Shown piece after piece: positions 1-8,054 of a DNA stretch of 18,483 nucleotides. Made by a program: the position numbers and the translations under genes. The notes beneath the pieces are model-generated. The model was not told the origin of the DNA and did not search any database. It saw nothing but the letters and a program-made list of their open reading frames with translations. The number at the start of each line of letters is the position of its first letter. The stretch's first letter is position 1. The DNA is taken from contig JAEWSD010000096.1 of the NCBI GenBank assembly GCA_023398615.1, forward strand, positions 1 to 18,483. The letters are read 5' to 3'. The DNA is from Bacillota bacterium. GTDB taxonomy: Bacteria; Bacillota; Clostridia; Lachnospirales; Lachnospiraceae.

Positions 1-56
1 GGTTAGATTATGCTATCATCAAAATCAATATCATGAACATACAAGGAGCTATACGC

Positions 57-752
57 ATGGCAGATAAGGAATTGCACAAGAAGACTTATATCAAGGTAAT
101 CGATTATATAAAGAGCCAGATCAGGAACGGTGAACTGGCAGCAGGAGGAAGACTGCCTGCGGAAAGGGAGCTGTCCGGGATTCTGGGGATCAGCCGTAAT
201 TCGGTCCGGGAAGCGATCCGTACTTTAGACATTATGGGGGTAATCTCAAGCCAGCAGGGTGCCGGCAATTATCTGACCGGTAATTTTAAAAATAACCTGG
301 CGGAATCCATGTCGATGATGTTCCTGCTTAATCAGATCAATTATCAGCAAATCAGTCAGCTGCGCCGGGGTTTGGAGACGGAAGCACTGATGCTGGCAAT
401 CGACAACATATCGCAGCATGAGCTGAAACAGCTGGAACATATCCTTTCCCAGCTGGAAAATGAAACGGAAGTAAATAATGTAATACTGGATAAGAAGCTT
501 CATTACAATATCGCGCTTGCATCCGGAAATACCCTGATTATAGATATTTTGCAGGCACTTTCCGATGTGATAGACCAGTTTATCATTGATTTGAGAAGAG
601 AAATATTAAGTACGGAAGAAAGCGGAAATCTCCTTATGGAGGCTCATAACGAAATAATCAAAAGTCTGGTAACGAGAGATAAAAAATTGGCTTATGAAGC
701 AATTAACAAACATTTTAGTATAATTGACGAAAAAATACGTGAGAATATATAA
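57..752 (+). CDS. GntR/FadR-family transcriptional regulator (LldR-like)
   Basis: This 231-residue protein has an N-terminal winged helix (about residues 8-75, with the GntR signature GRLPAERELS and the recognition segment SRNSVREAIRTL) and a C-terminal FCD ligand-binding domain. The FCD metal-binding set appears intact as D145, H149, H197 and H219, which in this family positions a carboxylic acid effector. I place the start at 57 rather than at the in-frame ATG at 33, because AAGGAG at 43-48 lies 8 nt upstream of 57. The gene lies just upstream of a lactate permease/dehydrogenase operon whose leader carries two palindromes of the TGGTNNNACCA type expected for this family. It is therefore most likely the lactate-responsive repressor of that operon; the effector is inferred. 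Its own promoter is mostly outside the window. Confidence 0.9.
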   Translation: MADKELHKKTYIKVIDYIKSQIRNGELAAGGRLPAERELSGILGISRNSVREAIRTLDIMGVISSQQGAGNYLTGNFKNNLAESMSMMFLLNQINYQQISQLRRGLETEALMLAIDNISQHELKQLEHILSQLENETEVNNVILDKKLHYNIALASGNTLIIDILQALSDVIDQFIIDLRREILSTEESGNLLMEAHNEIIKSLVTRDKKLAYEAINKHFSIIDEKIRENI

Positions 753-780
753 AAAATGGCAAAAACATTCAATGAAGAGT

Positions 781-810
781 AATATCACACAAAACATTTG
801 TGAAAATATT
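781..810. promoter_or_regulatory. AT-rich dyad upstream of the lactate promoter
   Basis: The region contains CACAAA-ACA-TTTGTG (788-802), flanked by AATAT (781-785) and ATATT (806-810). It ends about 9 nt before the -35 box of the lactate operon promoter. It could be an extra regulator site: the half site TTGTGAAAAT recalls Rex (NADH-sensing) sites, but the second half does not match. It could also be a weak transcription stop for the regulator gene, although there is no clean T-tract. Function unproven. Confidence 0.3.
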
Positions 811-818
811 GTCGGTTA

Positions 819-847
819 TTGACTTATTAGTACAGGTAAAGTATAAT
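819..847 (+). promoter_or_regulatory. Sigma-A promoter of the lactate operon
   Basis: TTGACT at 819-824 and TATAAT at 842-847 are separated by 17 nt, nearly consensus for the housekeeping sigma factor. The predicted transcription start is near 854, directly before the first operator palindrome at 859. A strong core promoter with operators immediately downstream suggests control mainly by repression. Confidence 0.8.
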
Positions 848-858
848 AATTTAACAAA

Positions 859-869
859 TGGTACTACCA
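859..869. promoter_or_regulatory. GntR/LldR-type operator 1
   Basis: TGGTA-C-TACCA is an 11-bp palindrome centred on 864, about 5-15 nt after the predicted transcription start. It matches the general TGGTNNNACCA pattern of FadR-subfamily sites, including those of LldR and PdhR. Bound regulator would block promoter clearance. Confidence 0.7.
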
Positions 870-908
870 ATTAAAAGAGGGTTATCCCTTGATTTTTTAA
901 TCCGAAAC

Positions 909-919
909 TGGTAGTACCA
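909..919. promoter_or_regulatory. GntR/LldR-type operator 2
   Basis: TGGTA-G-TACCA is centred on 914, exactly 50 bp after operator 1, and is its precise reverse complement. About five helical turns separate the two sites, so two bound dimers could lie on nearly the same face and loop the DNA. In the transcript the two copies could also pair with each other. Confidence 0.7.
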
Positions 920-939
920 ATTACCAAAAAATGTATTAC

Positions 940-963
940 TAAAGTCAACCGAGTACGACTTTA
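940..963 (+). promoter_or_regulatory. Small stem-loop just before the permease ribosome binding site
   Basis: TAAAGTC (940-946) and GACTTTA (957-963) form a perfect 7-bp stem with a 10-nt loop, directly abutting the Shine-Dalgarno region AGAGAGGAA (964-972). It may affect access to the ribosome binding site or mRNA stability. It is short and could be chance. Confidence 0.3.
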
Positions 964-977
964 AGAGAGGAACAGTT

Positions 978-2519
978 ATGAATATGATGTTTTCATTTGT
1001 TTTGGCTTTATTACCGATCATCTGGTTGATTATTGCCCTGACAGCCCTGAAAATTCAAGGCTTCAAAGCATGTGTCATAGGTTTTGCCATCGCATATGTG
1101 CTTGCGGTATTCGTATGGAAAATGCCGTTATCGGACAGCCTGGGAGCAGTTGCCGAAGGAGGCGCGCTTGCCCTGTGGCCGATTATTATTGTGATTGTCG
1201 CGGCTATATTCACCTATAACGTATGTGTTTCTACCGGCAGGATGGAAATCATTAAAAAGATGCTGGCAGGTGTTACAAAGGATAAACGGATATTAGTTCT
1301 GCTTATTGCATGGGGATTCGGAGGCTTCATGGAAGGAATGGCAGGGTTTGGAACTGCCATTGCGATACCTGCAAGTATATTGTGGGGGTTAGGATTTCAT
1401 CCTGTATTTGCGGCTATTGTATGCCTGATAGCGAATACGACACCCACGGCTTTCGGTTCGATCGGTATTCCGACAACAACGCTGGCCGGGATAACCGGGC
1501 TGGATGTTACCGGCTTATCCACCAATACCGTTTTGCTGCTTGCACCTTTGATGCTGCTTACGCCATACCTTCTGGTGTTTCTGACCGGCAAGTCAAGGAA
1601 ATCCCTGAAAGGGGTAGGTATGATCACCCTGATAGCCGGCCTTTCCTTTCTGATACCGGAATATCTTGTTGCAAAATATCTGGGGGCGGAGCTTCCCGCT
1701 GTGATCGGTTCCGTATGTTCGATGACAGCTATGATAGTTGTTGCAAGATTATCCGGAGACGGCAATACGGACCCTGAATATTGCATGGAAGGACAGGAAA
1801 CGGAAAAGATATCCGGAAAGACAGCGCTTAATGCATGGAGCCCGTTCATCCTGATATTCATATTCCTGCTGGCAACCTCTAAATTTGTTCCCCCGCTCAA
1901 TCATTTGCTGGCCGCCGTGAAAACCACGGTAAATATATATAACGGCGAGGGTGCCGCTCCTTATACCTTTTCCTGGCTTGCCGCACCCGGATTGTGGATT
2001 ATACTGGCGGCTTTCCTGGGAGGCAGACTACAGGGCGCCGGTTTTAAGGATATTCTTCAGGTATTTAAAAATACCGTCCTGCAATTAATGAAAACTATTA
2101 TAACAATCCTTTCCATTATGGCTATGGCTAAGCTAATGGGCTACAGCGGGATGATAGCATCTATTGCACTCGTCTTTGTAACGTTTACAGGATCCTTTTA
2201 TCCGTTCTTTGCACCGTTTCTGGGTTCCCTTGCAACCTTTGTAACAGGAAGCGGCACCTCTGCCAGCGTACTATTCGGAGGGCTGCAGATGGAAACTTCT
2301 ACGGCGTTAAGCTTAAACCAGTCCCTGATTGTCGCTTCCAATACTGCAGGCGCGGTCACAGCGAAGATGATTTCCCCGCAAAGTATTGCCATTGCCGTCG
2401 CGGCGGTAAGCCTGCAGGGAAAAGAGGGAGTATTATTAAAGGGCACGTTTAAATATTACATTCTTTTCATTGTAATAGTAGGGATAACCACCTATATCGG
2501 CGTACGGTACTTTATATAG
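978..2519 (+). CDS. lctP: L-lactate permease (LctP family)
   Basis: This 513-residue polytopic membrane protein has about twelve or more hydrophobic segments. It matches the lactate permease family (TC 2.A.14), which imports lactate or glycolate with protons. The family's glycine-rich conserved region is visible near residues 113-133 as GFGGFMEGMAGFGTAIAIP, followed by PTAFGSIGIPTTTLAG. The C-terminal half has the GSGTSASVLFGGLQ segment and the NTAGAVTAKMISPQSIAIA motif typical of the family. The length is near the usual 510-560. The start is set by AGAGAGGAA 5 nt upstream of the ATG. It is the first gene after the operators and is followed after about 60 nt by etfB, so it should be co-transcribed with the dehydrogenase genes and supply their substrate. 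Confidence 0.93.
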   Translation: MNMMFSFVLALLPIIWLIIALTALKIQGFKACVIGFAIAYVLAVFVWKMPLSDSLGAVAEGGALALWPIIIVIVAAIFTYNVCVSTGRMEIIKKMLAGVTKDKRILVLLIAWGFGGFMEGMAGFGTAIAIPASILWGLGFHPVFAAIVCLIANTTPTAFGSIGIPTTTLAGITGLDVTGLSTNTVLLLAPLMLLTPYLLVFLTGKSRKSLKGVGMITLIAGLSFLIPEYLVAKYLGAELPAVIGSVCSMTAMIVVARLSGDGNTDPEYCMEGQETEKISGKTALNAWSPFILIFIFLLATSKFVPPLNHLLAAVKTTVNIYNGEGAAPYTFSWLAAPGLWIILAAFLGGRLQGAGFKDILQVFKNTVLQLMKTIITILSIMAMAKLMGYSGMIASIALVFVTFTGSFYPFFAPFLGSLATFVTGSGTSASVLFGGLQMETSTALSLNQSLIVASNTAGAVTAKMISPQSIAIAVAAVSLQGKEGVLLKGTFKYYILFIVIVGITTYIGVRYFI

Positions 2520-2578
2520 CTGTGAAGCCTGCACTTAAATTTTAGAAACGCAGGAAACGCGTAAGAATGGAGGAAATA

Positions 2579-3367
2579 ATGAATATTCTGGTATGTATCA
2601 AGCAGGTTCCCGACAGCAGCAGGGTGGAAGTAGACCCGGTTACGGGAGTCTTAAAAAGAAACGGTGTGGATTCTAAGATGAATCCATATGATTTATATGC
2701 AATTGAGACGGCGTTAAGGATCAGAGAAAAAACAGGCGGTGCCATTACCGCAATCACTATGGGGCCCGGCCAGGCAGACAGGGTAATCCGGGAAGCATTT
2801 GCCCTGGGGATTGATAAGGGAGTCCTGATATCCGACCGCAGGTTCGGGGGAGCCGATGTTTTGGCAACCAGCTATGCGATTTCACAGGGCATCCGGAGCT
2901 TAGGCGGTTTTGACCTGATTCTGTGCGGGAAACAGACAACGGACGGAGATACGGCGCAGGTAGGTCCGGAGATATCGGAATGGCTGGATATCCCGTGCGT
3001 ATCGAATATATCAAAGCTCAAGGAAATTACGGATGAGGCAATTGTTGCCGAAATGGATATGACGCATGACGTTGAGATTGTAAAAATACAGTATCCGTGC
3101 CTGCTTACCGTTGATAAAGATATCTTTATACCAAGGCTTCCGTCCTACGTCAGAAGACAGGAAACGAAAGACCGTGAAATTAAGGTAATTACTCTTGCGG
3201 ATTTGGAGGACAGGGAGGAACAGCATTACGGATTAAACGGCTCACCGACACAGGTGCAGCGTATTTTCCCTCCGGAGGCAAATGCCCACCGGGAGGTATG
3301 GAACGGCTCTGCGGAAGAGCTCACAGGTCAATTAATTGATAAACTGCGGGAATTGAAGTTCGCATAG
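2579..3367 (+). CDS. etfB: Electron-transfer flavoprotein beta subunit of lactate dehydrogenase complex (LctB-like)
   Basis: This 262-residue protein starts MNILVCIKQVPD, the standard EtfB opening. The start at 2579 is preferred over an ATG 12 nt upstream because GGAGG at 2569-2573 is correctly spaced. The stretch ITAITMGPGQADRVIREA, the following SDRRFGGADVLATS and CGKQTTDGDTAQVGP are the nucleotide-binding motifs of EtfB proteins that belong to bifurcating complexes, where FAD replaces AMP. With the adjacent EtfA and the FAD dehydrogenase it should form a complex that oxidises lactate. In A. woodii the matching complex couples lactate oxidation by NAD+ to concurrent reduced ferredoxin oxidation; bifurcation here is by family and context. 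Confidence 0.93.
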   Translation: MNILVCIKQVPDSSRVEVDPVTGVLKRNGVDSKMNPYDLYAIETALRIREKTGGAITAITMGPGQADRVIREAFALGIDKGVLISDRRFGGADVLATSYAISQGIRSLGGFDLILCGKQTTDGDTAQVGPEISEWLDIPCVSNISKLKEITDEAIVAEMDMTHDVEIVKIQYPCLLTVDKDIFIPRLPSYVRRQETKDREIKVITLADLEDREEQHYGLNGSPTQVQRIFPPEANAHREVWNGSAEELTGQLIDKLRELKFA

Positions 3368-3381
3368 GGAGGAATAACAAA

Positions 3382-4572
3382 ATGGCTAAGTTAGTAGTAA
3401 ACCAGGACAAGGTTGGAGATATTCAGGAAATGATCCGTCTGTGCCCGTTTGGCGCATTGGAGGAAAAGGACGGTGCGCTGCAGATTAACTCAGCCTGCAG
3501 GATGTGTAAGCTATGTGTGAAAAAGGGTCCGGAGGGTGCCGTAGAATATGTGGAAGAGATTCGGACATCGATAGATAAAAGTGAATGGAGGGGGATTGCC
3601 GTATACGTGGATCATATTGACGGCATAATCCATCCGGTCACCTATGAGCTGATTGGAAAAGCAAAAGAGCTTGCGGCTAAGATAGGTCATCCGGTATATG
3701 CGATCATGATGGGCAGCGGTATTAAGGAGCAATGCGAGGAGCTTTTACATTATTCCGCCGATAAGGTATTTGTGTATGATTATAAGGAACTAGACCGATT
3801 TAAGATGGAACCGTATACTGCCGTATTTGAAGATTTCGTTTTAAGGATAAAGCCTGCCGCGATCTTAGTCGGGGCTACCCCGGTAGGACGCCAGCTGGCA
3901 CCGAGACTTGCGGCCAGATTAAGAACAGGGCTTACGGCGGACTGCACGATACTGGATATTAACGATAACACCGACTTGGTTCAGATACGGCCGGCATTTG
4001 GCGGAAATATCATGGCGCAGATTCTTACTCCGAACCACAGGCCCCAGATGGCAACGGTCCGCTATAAGGTTATGGACGCTCCGGAAAGAAATCCTGAGAA
4101 GACGGGTGAGATAATTTCCTGCAGGCTTCCGGCCGGTAAATTATCGAGCAAGGTGGATGTAATCGATATTATTACGAAGGAAAAGGAACAGATGATAGAA
4201 GCTGCCGAAATACTGGTAGTGGCCGGACGCGGTATTAAAAAAGAGGAAGATCTGCAGCTGGTATCGGAATTGGCTGAACTGTTGGGCGGACAGCTTGCCT
4301 GTACGAGACCGGTTATGGAGGCGGGCTGGCTGGAAGCAAAACGCCAGGTGGGCTTAAGCGGAAGAACCGTGAGACCGAAGCTGATGATTACCTGCGGCGT
4401 ATCCGGGTCGGTTCAGTTTACCGCCGGAATGAATAATTCGGATCATATCATAGCAATTAATCAGGATGAAAATGCTCCGATTTTTAAAACGGCTCACTAT
4501 GGACTGGTAGGGGATCTGTACGAAATCATACCACATTTGATCAATCAGCTGAAGACAGGCAGGGGGGCATAG
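3382..4572 (+). CDS. etfA: Electron-transfer flavoprotein alpha subunit with N-terminal iron-sulfur domain (LctC-like)
   Basis: This 396-residue EtfA carries an N-terminal extension of about 60 residues with C21-P and C39-x2-C42-x2-C45, enough ligands for one [4Fe-4S] cluster. The EtfA N-terminal Rossmann-like domain follows. The C-terminal FAD domain starts near residue 278 (LVVAGRGIKKEEDL) and includes ACTRPVMEAGW, SGSVQFTAGM and INQDENAPIF, which contact FAD. The extension is characteristic of EtfA in ferredoxin-dependent lactate dehydrogenase complexes and gives an electron entry or exit point for ferredoxin. It lies 14 nt after etfB with AGGGAGGAA as ribosome binding site, and 3 nt before the dehydrogenase gene, consistent with one operon and a fixed complex. 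Confidence 0.93.
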   Translation: MAKLVVNQDKVGDIQEMIRLCPFGALEEKDGALQINSACRMCKLCVKKGPEGAVEYVEEIRTSIDKSEWRGIAVYVDHIDGIIHPVTYELIGKAKELAAKIGHPVYAIMMGSGIKEQCEELLHYSADKVFVYDYKELDRFKMEPYTAVFEDFVLRIKPAAILVGATPVGRQLAPRLAARLRTGLTADCTILDINDNTDLVQIRPAFGGNIMAQILTPNHRPQMATVRYKVMDAPERNPEKTGEIISCRLPAGKLSSKVDVIDIITKEKEQMIEAAEILVVAGRGIKKEEDLQLVSELAELLGGQLACTRPVMEAGWLEAKRQVGLSGRTVRPKLMITCGVSGSVQFTAGMNNSDHIIAINQDENAPIFKTAHYGLVGDLYEIIPHLINQLKTGRGA

Positions 4573-4575
4573 AGA

Positions 4576-5979
4576 ATGAATTATAAAAAAGCAGACCGGA
4601 ATGATCTGAACTATATATCCGGTGTAATTAATGATCCGGACAGAGTTCTTTACGGAGACGGTATAAACGAGGAATACAGCCATGACGAATTAAGCGGCAC
4701 GGTTTGTTATCCCGATCTTGTGGTGAAGGTAATTTCCGCAGAGGAAGTTTCAAAGATAATGAAATATGCTTACGATAATAATATCCCGGTGACACCCCGC
4801 GGCTCGGGAACCGGCCTGGTGGGCTCCTCCGTGGCTATGGAGCAGGGTATTATGATAGACACCTGCCTGATGAACCATTTTCTGGAATTGGATGAGGCCA
4901 ATTTGACGATAACGGTGGAACCGGGAGTACTGCTAATGGAGCTTTCGGCTTATGTACAGGAAAGAGATCTGTTTTATCCGCCGGACCCCGGTGAAAAATC
5001 GGCTACCATAGGAGGAAATATCAGTACGAATGCAGGCGGGATGAGAGCGGTAAAATACGGTGTTACCAGGGATTATGTACGCGGGCTTGAGGTGGTGCTG
5101 CCGGATGGGACCGTGGTCGAATTCGGCGGTAAGGTGGTAAAAAACAGTACCGGGTATGCAATGAAGGATTTGATGGTAGGTTCGGAGGGAACACTTGGAA
5201 TCATAACCAAGGCAATCTTAAAATTGCTTCCTCTTCCCAAAAAGGCCGTCAGTCTGCTGGTCCCTTTCCCTACCCTTGAGAAGGCGATCGGAACCGTACC
5301 CCTTATCATTAAGTCAAAATCGGTACCTACGGCCATTGAGTTCATGCAAAGGGAAGTTATTATGGATGCGGAGAAATATCTGGGCAAAAAATTCCCGGAC
5401 AGCAGCGCGGATGCTTACCTGCTGCTGAAATTCGACGGTAATTCCACGGAAGAAATCGAGAAAGACTATGAAAACGTGGCAAAGATCTGCCTGGAACAGG
5501 GCGCGGTTGACATACTGATCTCCGATACGGACGAGAGAGAGGAATCCATCTGGAAAGCAAGGGGAGCCTTCCTCGAAGCAATCAAAGGCTCCACAACCTA
5601 TATGGATGAGGTGGACGTGGTGGTTCCGAGAAGCTCGGTCAATGAAATGGTAGAATATATCCACAGCTTGTATAAGGAAGTAAATATCCGTATTAAAAGC
5701 TTCGGCCATGCCGGTGACGGCAACCTGCACGCTTATATCCTGAAGGATGAGTTAAGCGAGGAGGAATGGGCGGCGAGGATGAAGGCTGTTATGGATATGA
5801 TTTACGGAAAGGCCAGGGAGTTAAACGGACAGGTTTCCGGTGAGCATGGTATCGGCTATGCGAAGAAATCGTATTTATTGGAGGCAATGGATCCGGCAAC
5901 GGTAGAAATCATGAAGGGGATAAAGAGAGCATTTGATCCGAAAAACATCCTGAATCCTCACAAGGTATGCCAGATGTAA
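4576..5979 (+). CDS. lctD: FAD-linked lactate dehydrogenase (GlcD/LctD family)
   Basis: This 467-residue protein belongs to the FAD-binding oxidase type 4 group (GlcD, D-lactate dehydrogenase, LctD). The FAD-binding PCMH domain has PRGSGTGLVG at about residues 74-83, then PPDPGEKSATIGGNISTNAG and GSEGTLGIITKA. The C-terminal cap domain holds the metal and substrate motifs HAGDGNLH (378-385) and SGEHGIG (421-427). The start codon lies 3 nt after etfA with an AGGGGGG Shine-Dalgarno at 4561-4567. Sequence alone does not separate glycolate from lactate oxidation, but the neighbouring permease and EtfAB strongly favour lactate oxidation to pyruvate. By analogy with A. woodii it would use D-lactate; no racemase gene is present here. 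Confidence 0.9.
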   Translation: MNYKKADRNDLNYISGVINDPDRVLYGDGINEEYSHDELSGTVCYPDLVVKVISAEEVSKIMKYAYDNNIPVTPRGSGTGLVGSSVAMEQGIMIDTCLMNHFLELDEANLTITVEPGVLLMELSAYVQERDLFYPPDPGEKSATIGGNISTNAGGMRAVKYGVTRDYVRGLEVVLPDGTVVEFGGKVVKNSTGYAMKDLMVGSEGTLGIITKAILKLLPLPKKAVSLLVPFPTLEKAIGTVPLIIKSKSVPTAIEFMQREVIMDAEKYLGKKFPDSSADAYLLLKFDGNSTEEIEKDYENVAKICLEQGAVDILISDTDEREESIWKARGAFLEAIKGSTTYMDEVDVVVPRSSVNEMVEYIHSLYKEVNIRIKSFGHAGDGNLHAYILKDELSEEEWAARMKAVMDMIYGKARELNGQVSGEHGIGYAKKSYLLEAMDPATVEIMKGIKRAFDPKNILNPHKVCQM

Positions 5980-6014
5980 CCGGTAAGGTTATAATCAAAT
6001 AAAATAAGCAGTGT

Positions 6015-6047
6015 GAACAGCCGGCAGGGATAATCCGCCGGCTGTTC
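6015..6047 (+). terminator. Stem-loop after the lactate operon (probable terminator)
   Basis: GAACAGCCGGC (6015-6025) pairs perfectly with GCCGGCTGTTC (6037-6047) around an 11-nt loop, 35 nt after the lctD stop codon. The 11-bp GC-rich stem is strong, but it lacks a following run of T. It may end transcription inefficiently, protect the 3' end, or be a small palindromic repeat. Confidence 0.5.
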
Positions 6048-6083
6048 CGCTGTAATAAAATATATTCTGAGTAGCCTTGAGAT

Positions 6084-6108
6084 TTGATATAGCTTTTGAC
6101 TATATCAA
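6084..6108. promoter_or_regulatory. LysR-type operator-like dyad upstream of the methionine genes
   Basis: TTGATATAG (6084-6092) and CTATATCAA (6100-6108) form a perfect 9-bp inverted repeat with a 7-nt spacer. Its centre contains the T-N11-A pattern (TAG-N7-CTA) used by LysR-type regulators. The centre near 6096 would lie about 66 bp upstream of the predicted start, the usual recognition position for such activators. Sulfur-amino-acid genes in Firmicutes are often controlled by LysR-type proteins such as MetR/MtaR and CmbR, but the cognate regulator is not in the window. Confidence 0.45.
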
Positions 6109-6126
6109 GGTATAGTTTTTTGACAC

Positions 6127-6155
6127 TTGAATCGATATAAAAGTATGGCTATACT
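6127..6155 (+). promoter_or_regulatory. Candidate promoter of the methionine gene pair
   Basis: TTGAAT at 6127-6132 and TATACT at 6150-6155 are separated by 17 nt. An overlapping TTGACA at 6120-6125 with a poor -10 (18 nt spacer) and a TATAAT at 6165-6170 without a good -35 make the exact start uncertain. The 40-nt leader carries no riboswitch that I recognise. Confidence 0.5.
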
Positions 6156-6201
6156 AATTCCGTATATAATAAAAAGTGTTTCATGTTCTAAGGAGATTTT
6201 T

Positions 6202-7995
6202 GTGAGAATCAGGGATTATTTAAAACACAATAAATTAATTGCGGACGGTGCTATGGGCACCTATTATTCCGGCTTGACGGGTGAGGATTCTGCGGTGTCG
6301 GAATTAGCCAATTTAAACAGGCCGGATATGATATCAGCAATACACAAAAGCTATATAGCGGCAGGTGCCGGGCTTATCCGGACGAATTCCTTTGCGGCCA
6401 ACCGGCAGGTTCTTGCAGTCGGTAAAGAGGAACAGGCGGAGCTGCTTACCGCTTCCTATCTGCTTGCAAGACAGGCCGTACTGGATTCCGGCCGGGAGGT
6501 ATATATTGCCTGCGATATCGGACCGATATCTGAGCACGGGGGAAGGACGGAGGAGGACATCCTGGAGGAATACCGGTTTATTTGTGATACCTTTCTTAAG
6601 CAGAAGCCCGAGATATTCCTGTTTGAGACATTCGCGGACCTCCGGTTTATCAATCGGCTGGTTCCTTACATCAGGGAAAAGGCGCCGCAGGCATTTATCA
6701 TTACGACGTTCTGCCTTAATAAGAACGGGTATACCTCAAGCGGTATCAGTGCGGCCAGCCTCTTAAGGCAAATCGCGGAAACGGACGGTATCGACGCGGG
6801 AGGTTTTAACTGCGGCATAGGCTCCGGACATATGTACCAGATCTTAAAGAATCTTAACTTTCCGGCAGACAGATTCATACTGGCCGCACCGAATGCCGGG
6901 TATCCGGAACGTCTCCAGAACCGGATGGTCTTTATGGATAATGAAGGCTATTTCGGAACAAATATGAAACAGATCGAGGAGCTTGGTGTGGATATGATCG
7001 GAGGCTGCTGCGGCACGACTCCGAAATTCATTCGGAAGCTTTCGGAGCTTGTTGACGGCAAACGTCCGGGCCCGAATATAAATTACGGGAACAGAACGGA
7101 TTACCGCAAGGAAGCTGCGGAGCAAAAAGAGCTCCGGAAGAATGAATTCTATGAATTGTTCCGATCCGGAAAAAAGGTAGTTGCCGTTGAATTGGATCCG
7201 CCCTATGACGCAAGGGATGAAAAGCTTATTGCCTGTGCGCAAAGCCTTAAAAGGTCGGGCGCCGATATCATAACGATTGCAGATTCACCAATGGGAAGAA
7301 GCCGCGTGGATTCTATCCTGATGAGTGTGAAACTGTCCGGAGAAACCGGCATGCCGGTAATGCCGCATGTATGCTGTCGGGATAAAAATGTTATAGCTAT
7401 GCGTTCCGGCTTATTGGGTGCCTATGCGAACGGAATCCGCAACATACTGATCGTAACAGGTGATCCGATACCAAGTGAGAGCCGGCAGTCTGCCACCGGT
7501 GTGTTCGATTATAACTCCATCCAGCTTATGCAGTTTGTTCAGGAAATGAACCGGGAACATTTCAGTGAGGAACCCTTTTACTATGGCGGCGCGTTAAACT
7601 ACGGCCGGGGAAACATTGAAACCGTCATTGAGAGAATGCAAAAGAAGATTGCCGTCGGTACGAAATATTTCCTGACACAGCCGGTATTTTGTGATGAGGA
7701 TATAGAACGGCTCAGAACAATTAAGAGCAGAGTGGATACAAAGCTCCTGTGCGGCATCATGCCGCTGACAAGCTACCGGAATGCCAATTTTATCAGGAAT
7801 GAAATAACGGGTATCCATGTCCCGGATTCCGTTGTTGCCAGGTATCATCCGGATATGCCAAAGGAAGAGGCGGAATGCGTCGGCGCGGAAATTGCCGGTG
7901 AAATCATAGAGAGATTAAGCCCGTTTGCGGACGGATACTATTTCATGCTGCCGTTTAACCGGGTCAGCTTTATGGAGAAAATCAAAATCCGATAA
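6202..7995 (+). CDS. Bifunctional homocysteine S-methyltransferase / methylenetetrahydrofolate reductase (YitJ-like)
   Basis: A GTG start at 6202 is chosen because AAGGAGA at 6190-6196 is well placed. The open frame extends upstream to a TTG at 6127, but without a ribosome site and across the likely promoter. The resulting protein is 597 residues. The N-terminal homocysteine methyltransferase barrel (about 1-290) has the DGAMGT opening and the zinc ligands C204 (GFNCGIG) and C269-C270 (GGCCGT). The C-terminal MTHFR barrel (about 322-597) has E330 in VELDPP, the VTGDP motif at 418-422 and LTQPVF. The reductase makes 5-methyl-THF; the other domain transfers methyl groups to homocysteine. The architecture and length match Bacillus subtilis YitJ (about 612). 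It sits 59 nt before the metH gene, probably in the same operon, so it would supply the methyl donor MetH uses. Confidence 0.92.
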   Translation: MRIRDYLKHNKLIADGAMGTYYSGLTGEDSAVSELANLNRPDMISAIHKSYIAAGAGLIRTNSFAANRQVLAVGKEEQAELLTASYLLARQAVLDSGREVYIACDIGPISEHGGRTEEDILEEYRFICDTFLKQKPEIFLFETFADLRFINRLVPYIREKAPQAFIITTFCLNKNGYTSSGISAASLLRQIAETDGIDAGGFNCGIGSGHMYQILKNLNFPADRFILAAPNAGYPERLQNRMVFMDNEGYFGTNMKQIEELGVDMIGGCCGTTPKFIRKLSELVDGKRPGPNINYGNRTDYRKEAAEQKELRKNEFYELFRSGKKVVAVELDPPYDARDEKLIACAQSLKRSGADIITIADSPMGRSRVDSILMSVKLSGETGMPVMPHVCCRDKNVIAMRSGLLGAYANGIRNILIVTGDPIPSESRQSATGVFDYNSIQLMQFVQEMNREHFSEEPFYYGGALNYGRGNIETVIERMQKKIAVGTKYFLTQPVFCDEDIERLRTIKSRVDTKLLCGIMPLTSYRNANFIRNEITGIHVPDSVVARYHPDMPKEEAECVGAEIAGEIIERLSPFADGYYFMLPFNRVSFMEKIKIR

Positions 7996-8054
7996 ATTCA
8001 GGCAGATAACCCGGGAATTTGGGGTACGAACAGGGAAAGAAGGGAATAAGGATT

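Noticed and set aside
6127..6201. N-terminal extension of the homocysteine methyltransferase/MTHFR protein from a TTG at 6127.
   Set aside because: It has no ribosome site, overlaps the likely promoter, and the family opens at the GTG at 6202, which has AAGGAGA at the right distance.
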